Below, one piece after another: positions 8,711-17,052 of a stretch of 64,000 bases of DNA. The position numbers were made by a program, and so were the translations under genes. The notes under the pieces were generated by a model. The model saw nothing but the letters and a program-made list of their open reading frames with translations, ran no database searches and was not told where the DNA came from. The DNA lies in the NCBI RefSeq assembly GCF_022695595.1, contig NZ_CP074380.1:7282501-7346500 (forward strand), read 5' to 3'. The stretch's first letter is position 1. The number at the start of each line of letters is the position of its first letter. Source of the stretch: Streptomyces sp. MST-110588 (GTDB lineage Bacteria; Actinomycetota; Actinomycetes; Streptomycetales; Streptomycetaceae).

Positions 8711-9193
8711 ATGGCGACGCTCCCTTTGGCGGTATTCGATCTGGACGGCACCCTCGCCGACACCGGGCACCGGCAGCACTTCCTGGAGCGCCGGCCGCGG
8801 GACTGGAACGGTTTCTTCGCCGCCGCCCCGCAGGACCCGCCGCTGGCGCGCGGCGTGGCCCTGGCGCTGAAGAGCGCCGGGACGTGCGAGGTGGTCTATC
8901 TGACCGGGCGCCCCGAGCGCTGCCGCCGCGACACCCTGGAATGGCTCGACCGGCACGGGCTGCCGCAGGGGCGGCTGTGGATGCGGCCGAACGAGGACCG
9001 GCGCCCGGCCCGGTACACCAAACTGGAGATCCTGCGCCGGATCGCCCGCGGCCGTGCGGTACGGCATCTGGTGGATGACGACGAACTGGTCTGTGACGCC
9101 GCCGAGCGGGCCGGCTTCCCGGTCGTACGGGCCCGGTGGGCGGCCCCCTCCCAGGAGTTGAAGGACGCCCAGGAGCGGGAGGGCCGCACCTGA
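8711..9193 (+). CDS. HAD-superfamily phosphatase (polynucleotide kinase 3'-phosphatase-like)
   Basis: 160-residue protein opening MATLPLAVFDLDGTLADT. D10 and D12 of the DxDGT motif are the nucleophile and acid/base of HAD phosphatases. Motif II is VVYLTGRPERCRRDT and motif III/IV LVDDDELVCDAA. The layout resembles the short phosphatase domain of T4 polynucleotide kinase. Its neighbours are an HxlR gene upstream and a convergent VOC gene. It lies about 0.7 kb from the pseudouridimycin-type cluster, whose chemistry may need a nucleotide phosphatase, but nothing in the sequence ties it to that cluster. The stop codon falls in a local three-copy repeat. Confidence 0.88.
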   Translation: MATLPLAVFDLDGTLADTGHRQHFLERRPRDWNGFFAAAPQDPPLARGVALALKSAGTCEVVYLTGRPERCRRDTLEWLDRHGLPQGRLWMRPNEDRRPARYTKLEILRRIARGRAVRHLVDDDELVCDAAERAGFPVVRARWAAPSQELKDAQEREGRT

Positions 9194-9234
9194 GGGGGAG
9201 GGCCGCGCCTGAGGGGAGGGCCGCACCTGAGCGG
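9179..9234. repeat. Three-copy GC-rich tandem repeat over the HAD gene stop
   Basis: Three near-copies of GAGGGCCGCACCTGAGGG (starts 9179, 9198 and 9216, period 18-19 bases). The first copy contains the stop codon of the HAD phosphatase gene, so the repeat looks like an expansion of its 3' end. Confidence 0.75.
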
Positions 9235-9275
9235 GGCCGACGGGAGCCGTCCCCGCCACGCGGGCGTCCCGGGAG

Positions 9276-9647
9276 CTATCCCGCCGAGGTGTCGATGACG
9301 CAGAAACGGTTGCCTTCGGTGTCCGCGAGGACGACGAAGTCGGGGTCGGGCGGGTAGCGGTCCCAGGGCACCCGCTCGGCGCCCAGGGCGACCAGCCGCG
9401 CCACCTCCGCGGCCTGTTCGGCCGCGTCGGCGGCGTACAGGTCGAGATGGACCCGCGGCTCCGGCTGTACGGGGGTCTCGCTGCGGTCCAGCGCGAGCCC
9501 GACGCCGGTCCCCCCGGCCGGGACCAGGACCACCCAGTCCGGCTCCACTTCACCCTCGCGCGGCACGTAATCGAGCGCCGCACACCAGAAGCGGGCCGCG
9601 CGCGGCACGTCCTCGGCTCCCATGACAACAGTACCTATGGCCACCAT
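9276..9647 (-). CDS. VOC (glyoxalase/bleomycin-resistance) superfamily protein
   Basis: 123-residue vicinal-oxygen-chelate protein: MVAIGTVVMGAEDVPRAARF, a first beta-alpha-beta-beta-beta unit, then PRVHLDLYAADAAEQAAEVA and the terminal DPDFVVLADTEGNRFCVID typical of the second unit. Most such Streptomyces proteins have no assigned substrate. ATG 9647 was chosen because earlier in-frame codons encode a low-complexity tail overlapping terminator hairpins. It converges on the HAD phosphatase gene and lies downstream of the candidate N-hydroxylase, separated by two hairpins, so it is probably its own unit. Confidence 0.88.
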   Translation of the reverse strand: MVAIGTVVMGAEDVPRAARFWCAALDYVPREGEVEPDWVVLVPAGGTGVGLALDRSETPVQPEPRVHLDLYAADAAEQAAEVARLVALGAERVPWDRYPPDPDFVVLADTEGNRFCVIDTSAG

Positions 9648-9729
9648 GCCGGTGATCCTGCCAGTCGGGGGCGGGCCGGGATAGAACCTACCCGCCGGGC
9701 GTGGCGCGCCAAGGCATGGTGGCGCATTT

Positions 9730-9792
9730 GCGGCCCGGCCCACGAAAGAGGGGCCGGGCCGCACTGCCGCAGCGGAGTTCGCGCTCCGCTGC
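9730..9792. terminator. Double hairpin terminator downstream of the candidate pumE
   Basis: Perfect 12-bp stem (9730-9741 with 9751-9762, 9-base loop), followed by a perfect 9-bp stem (9769-9777 with 9784-9792, 6-base loop). They lie between the end of the acyl-CoA-dehydrogenase-like gene (9927) and the VOC gene start (9647), and mark the left edge of the pum-type cluster. Confidence 0.65.
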
Positions 9793-9926
9793 CTCACCCC
9801 TTGGTCTGGACCGGTAGCGACATGACGTCGTCGGGTCGGCGGTCGCCTAGGGGCGTCCGCGGCGGCATCTGCCGCGGAAATTCAAAGGGCCACAGAGCCA
9901 CGGGGCCACAGGGCCAGGACCGCTCG

Positions 9927-11183
9927 TCAGCCGTCCACGTCGCGGGCCTCGGCGGATCCCAGCGTGGTGTCGGCGACGAAGTCCACCGCCTCCTCCGGCG
10001 GCGAGTAGGGGGGCATGAAAGCCGCCGCCCGTACGTCACGGTAGGCGCGGGCCAGAGGGTGGCGGGCCTGGTAACTCGCCCCGCCCGTCAGGCGCATGGC
10101 GAGGTCGACGACCGTGGTGGCGGCGCGCTCGACGACCATGCTGACGAGCTGGCACTCCTTCATCATCGCCCGGCTCGTGTCGTCGGTGACCACCTGCGGC
10201 TTGTTGCGCAGCAGCAGCGAGTCGAAGTCCTGGAGCGCCGCACCGAGCGTGCCGCGGGCCGTGGTCAGGGCGGCTTCCATCTCGGTGACGGCGGTCTTCA
10301 CCGCGGCCGATCCCGAGCGCCTGCGGCTGCGGGACGGTCTGGTCAGGGCCTCCAGCGCGTGATCGCGGGCGGCCTCGGCGATCCCGAGGCAGACGCCGTT
10401 GAGCCCCATGCCGCTGACCGCGCGGCCCTCCAGCATCCCGGCGTCGCGCCTGCCCCAGGGCCCGCGTACCAGCAGCGCGTCCTCGGGCACGACGCACTCG
10501 CTGAACAGGACGCTGCCGCTGCCGGAGCCGCGCAGCCCCAGCCCCTGCCAGTCGTCCTCGACCCGCACGCCCGGTGTGCCGGCGGGGATCATGGCGCTCG
10601 CCAGGTGGTTCCCCTCGCCGCGCACCGCCTTGAGCCGGCAGTAGAAGTGGGTGGCGGCGGGCGAGAGCGAGGCCAGGATCTTACGGCCGTTGACCACCCA
10701 GCCGTTGTACGAGGCGGTCGCGGTCGTGGCCAGATTCCAGTAGTCGGCCCCGCGTTCGGCCACCGCCGAGCACAGCAGCATCCGCCGGCCGCCGATGGCT
10801 TCCAGCCACTCCGCCCGGGGCAGGTAGCCCGGCTCGCCGTCCGCCGCGAACCGTACGACGCGGGCGAAGTACCACGCCAGGGCGGTGTGCATGTAGTAGG
10901 CGACCGCGACCGAGGCGTCGGCGCGGGCGATCCGGGAGGTGATCACCGTCAGGTCGTGCAGCCGCTCGACGCCGAAGCCGCCGAGATCGGTGGGGACGCT
11001 CGCGGCGAACACCCCGGCCTCGACGAGCGCGTCGACGCTGTCACGGGCGAACCGCCCTTCGTGGTCGGTGGCCTCGGCCTGACCGGTGAGGAAGTCCTGG
11101 AGTTTCATGACCGCCGCGACCGCCTGCTCGCCGCTCGCCGTGGCCGGCTGCAACTCGGAGTTCAGTGACAAGGAATTCGACAT
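9927..11183 (-). CDS. pumE: Acyl-CoA dehydrogenase-fold flavoprotein, candidate N-hydroxylase PumE
   Basis: 418-residue flavoprotein of the acyl-CoA dehydrogenase superfamily, which also contains FAD/FMN monooxygenases acting on nitrogen. The order is an N-terminal helical domain (about 20-130), the beta domain with CSAVAERGADYWNLATTAT and YNGWVVNGRKILASLSPAA (160-200), then a C-terminal helical bundle ending LTGGASYQARHPLARAYRDV. The final segment resembles monooxygenase-type members. It occupies the left end of the pum-type cluster, on the opposite strand to the FHA-like regulator. In the pseudouridimycin pathway an N-hydroxylation of the Gln amide nitrogen is required and PumE is the assigned enzyme. 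I assign the symbol by position and family. ATG 11183 (MSNSLSLN) is used. A genuine dehydrogenase role cannot be excluded from sequence alone. Confidence 0.8.
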   Translation of the reverse strand: MSNSLSLNSELQPATASGEQAVAAVMKLQDFLTGQAEATDHEGRFARDSVDALVEAGVFAASVPTDLGGFGVERLHDLTVITSRIARADASVAVAYYMHTALAWYFARVVRFAADGEPGYLPRAEWLEAIGGRRMLLCSAVAERGADYWNLATTATASYNGWVVNGRKILASLSPAATHFYCRLKAVRGEGNHLASAMIPAGTPGVRVEDDWQGLGLRGSGSGSVLFSECVVPEDALLVRGPWGRRDAGMLEGRAVSGMGLNGVCLGIAEAARDHALEALTRPSRSRRRSGSAAVKTAVTEMEAALTTARGTLGAALQDFDSLLLRNKPQVVTDDTSRAMMKECQLVSMVVERAATTVVDLAMRLTGGASYQARHPLARAYRDVRAAAFMPPYSPPEEAVDFVADTTLGSAEARDVDG

Positions 11184-11360
11184 GATTGCGTCCTCGACGT
11201 TTAGCGGGTACCCGGCATGTTTTGGACATCGTGTGCAGCGGAAACAATGCCGGTGCGCGCGCCGACCGGCGGATTTCGGACGATCGAGCAAGGGCATTGC
11301 CCGGGTGTAAGCCCCCGGTTACTGTGGTTTCAACTAGCGGAGCGGTGAATTCTGTTTCCT

Positions 11361-11393
11361 TGTACCAACGTTCAGTTTCATGCACCAACGTTC
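11361..11393 (+). promoter_or_regulatory. Twin direct repeats upstream of pumF
   Basis: TGTACCAACGTTC (11361-11373) and TGCACCAACGTTC (11381-11393) share 12 of 13 bases and are exactly 20 bp apart, about two helical turns. They end 17 bases before the GTG start of the FHA-like regulator, in the 227 bp gap between the divergent pumE and pumF genes. This is a strong candidate for a cluster-specific operator. The binding factor is unknown and could be PumF itself. Confidence 0.55.
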
Positions 11394-11410
11394 GGAAAAG
11401 GTTCTTCACT

Positions 11411-12223
11411 GTGCGGACTGTGACTCTTCAGTTCTCCGGATGGCTGCCCGGGGGCCCGACTCGTCCGACCACGGCCAGGCGCTGCGAACTCGCCGGGGGC
11501 GAAGGGGCGGTCGTCCGGTACGACGAGCGGGCGGATTCCCTGGACTTCGCCCCGGACACCGGCCCCCACCCGCACGGACTCGCCGTCGTCACGGCGCGGG
11601 ACGGACACTGGTGCCTGACGAATCTGCACGCCGAGGACACCTACTTCGTCGAAAACATGGAGAGCGGCGGGGAGTTCGTCAAGGTGGCGCCGCGGCGCCG
11701 GGACATACCCATTCCCTTCGAACTGGCCCGGCTCATCCTGCCGGTGCCGCGGGGCGCAGGTATGGTGAAGGTATTCGGCCCCGAACCCCATTACCTGGCA
11801 CCTTCCGCGCTGTCCGGAAGTGCCGCCAACTGGCCCCGGCTCGACGAGGATTGCATGTATTTCCGCGTTCTGGTGGCCCTGTGCGAACCGCAGTTGCGCG
11901 GGTGCCCGCCGGGCGCGGTGCCGACGGTCGCCGAGGTGATTGAACGGCTCGGGGACGGCCGGCCCGCGTACCGGATCAGCCGGGCCGCGGTCAATCACCA
12001 CATCGACTATCTGGCCATGCACAAACTGCGGGTGGGTGAATGGGCCGGGGCCGCCGACGGAAAGCGCTCCTACTGGAAGCGCGAGGCGGTCGTGGCGATG
12101 GCCCTGCGCTCCGGCCTGGTCGGGGAACAGCACCTGAGGATGCTCCCCAGCCGGCGCGTCACAGCGCGGCAAGGGCCTGGCCCGTCACGCTTACCAGCTC
12201 CGCCACCCCGCTCTCGCCGATGA
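11411..12223 (+). CDS. pumF: FHA-like plus winged-helix regulator PumF
   Basis: 270-residue protein. Residues about 25-125 (LAGGEGAVVRYDERADSLDF through GMVKVFGPE) have the look of an FHA-type phosphopeptide-binding module, though the consensus is weak. Residues about 150-232 form a winged helix, with PAYRISRAAVNHHIDYLAMH as a probable recognition region. This architecture fits a phosphorylation-responsive transcription factor. GTG 11411 follows AAAAGG. Upstream in-frame codons cross the divergent promoter and are rejected. The 3' end overlaps the convergent aminotransferase by 65 bases, so its last twenty residues are low-complexity and may vary. The twin direct repeats just upstream suggest autoregulation. 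It is inferred to control the cluster, and the symbol is by position. Confidence 0.72.
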   Translation: MRTVTLQFSGWLPGGPTRPTTARRCELAGGEGAVVRYDERADSLDFAPDTGPHPHGLAVVTARDGHWCLTNLHAEDTYFVENMESGGEFVKVAPRRRDIPIPFELARLILPVPRGAGMVKVFGPEPHYLAPSALSGSAANWPRLDEDCMYFRVLVALCEPQLRGCPPGAVPTVAEVIERLGDGRPAYRISRAAVNHHIDYLAMHKLRVGEWAGAADGKRSYWKREAVVAMALRSGLVGEQHLRMLPSRRVTARQGPGPSRLPAPPPRSRR

Positions 12224-13493
12224 CCAGCGGCGGTATGGCCATCACGGCGGCGCCCTGCCGGCGCAGCAGCACCCCGCGGGCCCTGGCCCCGGCCACCAGT
12301 TCCGCCGCCACCTCGGGACCGGCGCACTCGACCGTCGCCACCAGGCCCAGCCCCCGCACATCGAGAACCTCCCGGTGGTCCAGCAGCGGGCGCAGGCCCG
12401 CCAGGAGCTGTTCGCCCAGCGTCGCGGACGCCTGGACCAGCTTGCGTTCCTCGATGACGTCGAGCACGGCCAGCGCCACCGCGCAGGCCACCGCGTGCCC
12501 CCCGGTCGTGTGCCCGTAGCGCAGGCCGCCCAGGAGCGGGTCGGCCGCGAAGGACGCGTAGACCTCCTCCGTCGTGCTCAGCGCCGCGAACGGCACGTAC
12601 CCGCCGCTCAGCCCCTTGCTCATGGTCACCAGATCCGGCGTGACACCGTCGTGCTCGAAGCCGAACATCCGCCCGGTACGGCCGAATCCGCAGAACACCT
12701 CGTCCACGATCAGCAGGGTTCCGCAGCGGTCGCACAGTTCGCGCAGCGCCCGCAGGAACCCGGCCGGCAGCACCACTCCTCCGCCCACATTGAGCAGCGG
12801 CTCGACGAACACCGCGGCGGGCGGCGTGCCGTCCAGCACGGCGTGCTCGAACTCCTGGACGAGTGCGGGCAGGGCCTCGGGCGTCCGCAGCTCCCGCGCC
12901 GGGAGCGAGGGCCGCACCCGGGTGACGGGGAAGGGCTCGGCGCCGTACACGGCGTTGGTCGGCAGCCCGGACAGATGCTGGGCGATGTAGGTCGTGCCGT
13001 GGTAGCCGGCGGCGAAGGTGACGATCCGGCTGCGGGGCTCGCCCTTGTTGGTCCAGTAGTCGTGGGCGATCCGCACCGCGGCCTCGGTCGCCTCCGAGCC
13101 GCTGTTGAGGAACAGCGTACGGCCGAGTCCTTCGGGCAGCAGCGCGCCGAGCCGCTCGGCGACGCGTCCGACCGGCAGATGCGTGCCCACGCTCAGGTCG
13201 TAGTGCGGCAGCAGGGACATCTGCCGTTCGGCCGCCGCGACCAGCGCGGGATGGGCGTACCCGCAACTGGAGTTCAGCGCGCAGGCCATGGCGTCGAGGT
13301 ACTCGCGCCCCGCCGCGTCCCGTACCCGGTCTCCCCGGCCGGACACCAGGACCAAAGCGTCCTGGCCGGACGCCTCCACAGGGGACCACGGGTGCCATAC
13401 GAAGCGCCTGTCACGCTCACGGGCGCGGCCCTCGTCCACGTCGGTGTCCAGGGCGGCGGCCACGCCGGAGTTCTCACCGTTGGTAAGCGACAT
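12159..13493 (-). CDS. pumG: Class III PLP aminotransferase PumG
   Basis: 444-residue omega-type aminotransferase. Motifs are the substrate-side WHPWSP (33-38), LNSGSEATEAA (129-139) for PLP phosphate binding, DEVFCGFGRTG (264-274) with the pyridine-ring Asp264, and catalytic Lys293 in TMSKGLSGGYVP. In the pseudouridimycin pathway PumG aminates the 5'-aldehyde of pseudouridine made by PumI, giving 5'-amino-pseudouridine. The gene faces the kinase-oxidoreductase-synthase operon across a short gap and shares its 3' end with pumF. ATG 13493 is used. An ATG four codons upstream (13505) is an equal alternative. The enzyme class is certain. The substrate is inferred from cluster context. Confidence 0.88.
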   Translation of the reverse strand: MSLTNGENSGVAAALDTDVDEGRARERDRRFVWHPWSPVEASGQDALVLVSGRGDRVRDAAGREYLDAMACALNSSCGYAHPALVAAAERQMSLLPHYDLSVGTHLPVGRVAERLGALLPEGLGRTLFLNSGSEATEAAVRIAHDYWTNKGEPRSRIVTFAAGYHGTTYIAQHLSGLPTNAVYGAEPFPVTRVRPSLPARELRTPEALPALVQEFEHAVLDGTPPAAVFVEPLLNVGGGVVLPAGFLRALRELCDRCGTLLIVDEVFCGFGRTGRMFGFEHDGVTPDLVTMSKGLSGGYVPFAALSTTEEVYASFAADPLLGGLRYGHTTGGHAVACAVALAVLDVIEERKLVQASATLGEQLLAGLRPLLDHREVLDVRGLGLVATVECAGPEVAAELVAGARARGVLLRRQGAAVMAIPPLVIGESGVAELVSVTGQALAAL

Positions 13494-13626
13494 GCCAACG
13501 ATCATGCAGCGCCGTCGGCCCGCACACACCCGTACACCTGTCAGGGTGTCAATCCGCCGGGGGACGGTGATCATGGCTGCGGCGGCCGGCAGCGGCCCGT
13601 GGAACGGATCGAGAGGAACGCCGACG

Positions 13627-14271
13627 GTGGTCTTGCACGTGCTCAATCCGGCGACGGACCTGCCGCGCCGGCCGGACCGGGTGCTGGTCGCGGGCGGCAG
13701 CGGGGCGGGCAAGACGACGGTCGCCGGCAAACTCGCCGGCCTGCTGGCGCTGCCCCGTATCGAACTGGACGAGCTGTACTACGAGCCCGACTGGCAGATA
13801 CGTCCCGAGTTCCCCCAGGACGTCGCCCGGGCGGCCGGGCAGCCCCGCTGGATCACGGAGTGGCACTACCCGGAGGTGGCCACCCTACTCGCCCGCCGGG
13901 CGGATCTGCTCGTATGGCTCGACTACCCGGCCCGTACCACGATGACCAGTCTCGTCCTGCGGACCCTGCTGCGGTCGCTGCACAAGGAGGTGCTGTGGAG
14001 CGGCAATCAGGAACCGCCGCTGCGGTCGGTGTTCACCGATCCGGAGAACATCCTGCGCTACGGATGGGCGACCCGGCACGCGACACGCGACCAGGTGCGG
14101 GCGCTGGTCCACGACGCCCCGGACGTCGAACTGGACCTGCTGCGCTTCACCCGGCCCGCCGGCCTGTCGCGCTGGCTGCTGCGACTGGCCAAGACCTCAC
14201 CCGGGCCGGCCCCGTCCGGACCGCACACTACGGCAACGGAGAGGAATACCGGTGCGTCACGGCTTCGATGA
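13627..14271 (+). CDS. pumH: Small P-loop kinase PumH (adenylate-kinase/topology-modulator-like)
   Basis: 214-residue P-loop NTPase. Walker A GGSGAGKTT is at residues 23-31, a conserved acidic IELDELYYEPDWQ follows, and WITEWHYPEV plus DLLVWLDYP form the core of the shikimate/adenylate-kinase-like or DNA-topology-modulator (FlaR) family. GTG 13627 follows GAGAGGA about 10 bases upstream. ATG 13573 with GGGGGA is an alternative adding 18 residues. It opens the rightward pum operon and overlaps the oxidoreductase start by 20 bases. Its role in the pathway is unclear. Supplying or removing a nucleotide phosphate around the PumJ step is an inference. Symbol by position. Confidence 0.8.
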   Translation: MVLHVLNPATDLPRRPDRVLVAGGSGAGKTTVAGKLAGLLALPRIELDELYYEPDWQIRPEFPQDVARAAGQPRWITEWHYPEVATLLARRADLLVWLDYPARTTMTSLVLRTLLRSLHKEVLWSGNQEPPLRSVFTDPENILRYGWATRHATRDQVRALVHDAPDVELDLLRFTRPAGLSRWLLRLAKTSPGPAPSGPHTTATERNTGASRLR

Positions 14272-15838
14272 CATCGTCGTCGGCGCGGGACCGGCGGGAG
14301 TGGTGCTCGCGGCCCGTCTCTCGCAGGACCCCGGCCGCCGGGTCCTGCTGATCGAGGCGGGACCCGACTACCCCGACCCCGCCCGGCTGCCCCAGGACCT
14401 CCGCAACGGCTGCACCCCCTCGATGGTGGACCACGACTGGTCACTGGCCGCCGAACGCGCCGACGGCGCACGGCTGCCGCTCCCGCGCGGCCGGGTGGTC
14501 GGCGGCTCCTCGGCGGTCAACAGCTGTATCGCGCTGCGCCTCGAGCCGGAGGACTTCGCCCGGTGGACGGAGCGGGCGGGCGGCACCGACTGGTCCTGGC
14601 CCGACGTCCTGCCGTACTTCACCGGGCTGGAGAGCGACGCGGACTTCCGCGGCCCCCACCACGGCGCCCACGGCCCGCTGCCGCTGCGCCGGCCCTCCCC
14701 CCACGAGCTGTCCCCGCTGTCGGCCGCCCTGGTGGAGGCCGCGACCGCCCTCGGCCATCCCTACGTGGCCGACCACAACGCGCCCGGGACCACCGGAGTG
14801 GGCCCGCTGCCCCTGAACCTCGCCGAGGGCGGACGCCGCGTCTCCGCCGTGGCCGCCTACCTGGACCCGGTACGCGGCCGGCCCAACCTGACGATCGCCG
14901 CCGACACCCTGGTCGACCGGGTCCTGTTCGAGGGGCCCGCGGGAAACACCGCGACCGGGGTCGTGACGGTCCACGCGGGCCGTACCGCCCGGGTGTACGG
15001 GGACCGGGTCACGCTGTGCGCGGGCGCCTACGCGACCCCCGCGCTGCTGCACCGCTCCGGCGTCGGCCCGGCCGCGCTGCTGCGCTCGCTCGGCGTGGAC
15101 GTCGTGGCCGACCTGCCGGGCGTCGGCGCCGGGCTCATGGACCACTCCCAGGTTCCCATCGGCGTCATCCCCGTTCCCGGGCTGTGCGATCCGGCCGACC
15201 CCTGCGCGCAGGTCCTCCTGCGGTACACGGCGCCGGGCTCGGACATCGCCAACGACATGCAGCTCTACGTACTCAACCACGTCGAACTGGACGTGTACGC
15301 ACCCCACTTGGCCGGCCGGGTGCCCGGCGGGCGGGCGTTCATGGTGACCTCCAACCTCATGGCCCCCCGCGGCCGGGGAACGGTCACCGCACTCTCCCGC
15401 TCCCCGCACGACCCGCCGCGCATCAGCATCGACTACGCCGCGGACCCCGAGGACCTGCGCCGCCAGCGCGCCGGGGCCCGGCTGTGCCGGGAACTGCTGC
15501 GGCAGCCCCCGTTCACCGCGCTGACCAAGGAAATCATCACCACGGACGCCATGGACGCCCTGGACGCGGAGGCGGCCGGCTCGCCGGGCCAACTGGACGC
15601 CTTCATCCGCCGGGCGGCACGGACGGCCCACCACCCCATGGGCACCGCCAGGATCGGCCCCGCCCAGGACCCGGACGCCGTGGTGGACGGCCGCTGCCGC
15701 GTCCACGGCACCGAGCGGCTCCAGGTGGCCGACACCTCGGTCATCCCGGTCCCGGTCCGGGCCAACACCCACCTGGTCGCCCTGGTCATCGGAGAACGGG
15801 TCGCCGCCTGGTCGACCGGCGAAGGGAGCGGGACATGA
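14252..15838 (+). CDS. pumI: GMC-family FAD oxidoreductase PumI
   Basis: 528-residue glucose-methanol-choline oxidoreductase. The N-terminal Rossmann motif is VGAGPAG (10-16) followed by LIEAGPDYPDP. GMC signature 1 is GRVVGGSSAVNSCIALR near residues 80-96, signature 2 GAYATPALLHRSGVGP. The active-site pair lies near the C-terminus in RTAHHPMGTARIG and VRANTHLVALVIGER. In the pseudouridimycin pathway PumI oxidises the 5'-hydroxyl of pseudouridine to the aldehyde for PumG. GTG 14252 has GGAGAGG upstream and overlaps the kinase gene. The 3' end overlaps pumJ by four bases, so the enzymes are translationally coupled. The pathway step is inferred from the cluster match. Confidence 0.93.
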   Translation: MRHGFDDIVVGAGPAGVVLAARLSQDPGRRVLLIEAGPDYPDPARLPQDLRNGCTPSMVDHDWSLAAERADGARLPLPRGRVVGGSSAVNSCIALRLEPEDFARWTERAGGTDWSWPDVLPYFTGLESDADFRGPHHGAHGPLPLRRPSPHELSPLSAALVEAATALGHPYVADHNAPGTTGVGPLPLNLAEGGRRVSAVAAYLDPVRGRPNLTIAADTLVDRVLFEGPAGNTATGVVTVHAGRTARVYGDRVTLCAGAYATPALLHRSGVGPAALLRSLGVDVVADLPGVGAGLMDHSQVPIGVIPVPGLCDPADPCAQVLLRYTAPGSDIANDMQLYVLNHVELDVYAPHLAGRVPGGRAFMVTSNLMAPRGRGTVTALSRSPHDPPRISIDYAADPEDLRRQRAGARLCRELLRQPPFTALTKEIITTDAMDALDAEAAGSPGQLDAFIRRAARTAHHPMGTARIGPAQDPDAVVDGRCRVHGTERLQVADTSVIPVPVRANTHLVALVIGERVAAWSTGEGSGT

Positions 15839-16863
15839 CCGGCACGCTGGTGCTCAAGCACCGTCCGGAGGACTTCCGGGTACGGGAGAACCTGGTCCTG
15901 GCACTGACCGACGCGGCCACCGCCGACCAGCGCTACCTCCTGCTGCACAAACGCGGTTACACCACGATGGAGGCCGTACGGCTGGTGGCGGACCGGCTCG
16001 GGGTGTCCAGCCGGGACATCGGCTACGCCGGCCTGAAGGACGAGGACGGCATCACCGAGCAACTGCTGTCCGTACCGGTCCAGGCCGCCGCGCCGCACGA
16101 TCTGCCGCCCGCCGGGCTCGTGGAGGAAGCCGGCCCCCACCGGCTGCTGAGCCTGAGCCACTACGGCTACGGCCGCGAGCCGCTGCGGGTCGGCCGCCTG
16201 AACGGCAACGGCTTCCGGGTGGTGCTGCGCGGCCTGGAGGAGACGACCGCCGCCCGCCTCGCGGCCCGGCACCGGATGAACCTGCTGTTCGTCAACTACT
16301 ACGACACCCAGCGCTTCGGCGTCCCCGGCGGCCCCAAACGCACCCACCTGGTCGGCGAGGCCCTGCTGAAGGAGGACTGGACCCTGGCGCGGCACGAACT
16401 GGCCGGGCTCGGTGCCCCGGAGAGCGGGACCGCCGCCCGGTGGCAGGGCACGGACCGCGACCTCTTCCGCGAACTCGACCCCAGGACCGTGGCCTTCTAC
16501 CTGGCCGCGCACTCCTCCTACGCCTGGAACGCCCAGGTGCGCGAGCTGGTCGCCGCGGTCTGCCCCGAGGAGTCGGCACAGGTGCGCGTGGACGGCCTGC
16601 CCTACCGCTTCCCCACCACCGGGGCGGCCGTGGCGGCGCTCCTGGCGGCCTGCCACGAACTGCCGTACACCCGGTACGCCTACCAGGACGGGCCCGTGGA
16701 ACGCCCCACGGTACGGCCCACCGTGATCCAGACGACGGTGACCGCCGAGGAGGAGGGGCCGGACGAGGAGTTCCCCGGGCGCCGGGCCGTGGAGGTGAGC
16801 TTCCTGCTGCCGTCCGGCTGCTACGCCACCGCCGCGCTGCGCCAACTGATCGCCCAGTGCTGA
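15835..16863 (+). CDS. pumJ: TruD-type pseudouridine synthase PumJ
   Basis: 342-residue member of the TruD/Pus7 family, which normally makes pseudouridine-13 in tRNA. The catalytic motif GYAGLKDEDGITEQ (63-76) places Asp69 where E. coli TruD has its nucleophile. The second TruD motif, usually NYFGxQRFG, reads NYYDTQRFG, a clear divergence. Streptomyces do not normally carry TruD, and this copy sits inside a nucleoside cluster, translationally coupled to pumI through an ATGA overlap. That matches PumJ, the dedicated synthase yielding free pseudouridine for the C-nucleoside antibiotic pseudouridimycin. A housekeeping tRNA role is unlikely given context and divergence. This gene is the signature of the locus. 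Confidence 0.95.
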   Translation: MTGTLVLKHRPEDFRVRENLVLALTDAATADQRYLLLHKRGYTTMEAVRLVADRLGVSSRDIGYAGLKDEDGITEQLLSVPVQAAAPHDLPPAGLVEEAGPHRLLSLSHYGYGREPLRVGRLNGNGFRVVLRGLEETTAARLAARHRMNLLFVNYYDTQRFGVPGGPKRTHLVGEALLKEDWTLARHELAGLGAPESGTAARWQGTDRDLFRELDPRTVAFYLAAHSSYAWNAQVRELVAAVCPEESAQVRVDGLPYRFPTTGAAVAALLAACHELPYTRYAYQDGPVERPTVRPTVIQTTVTAEEEGPDEEFPGRRAVEVSFLLPSGCYATAALRQLIAQC

Positions 16864-17052
16864 ACCCCAGGGCGCTTCTGACGGATCTCCGCGGCCTCGC
16901 GACGCCCGGCACGCACCCTCGCCGCACGGCGCAAAGGGACAGGTGGCTCCGCCACATGACCCTTCACACCGCACGCCGAGCGCACGCACCGAACACCGCT
17001 CCGTCTTCCACGGAGATCCATCAGAAACACCCTAGCCCCGGAGAGGCCGTCC

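Noticed and set aside
15835..16863. TruD as housekeeping tRNA modification enzyme
   Set aside because: Position inside a nucleoside cluster, coupling to the oxidase gene and divergent second motif argue against it.
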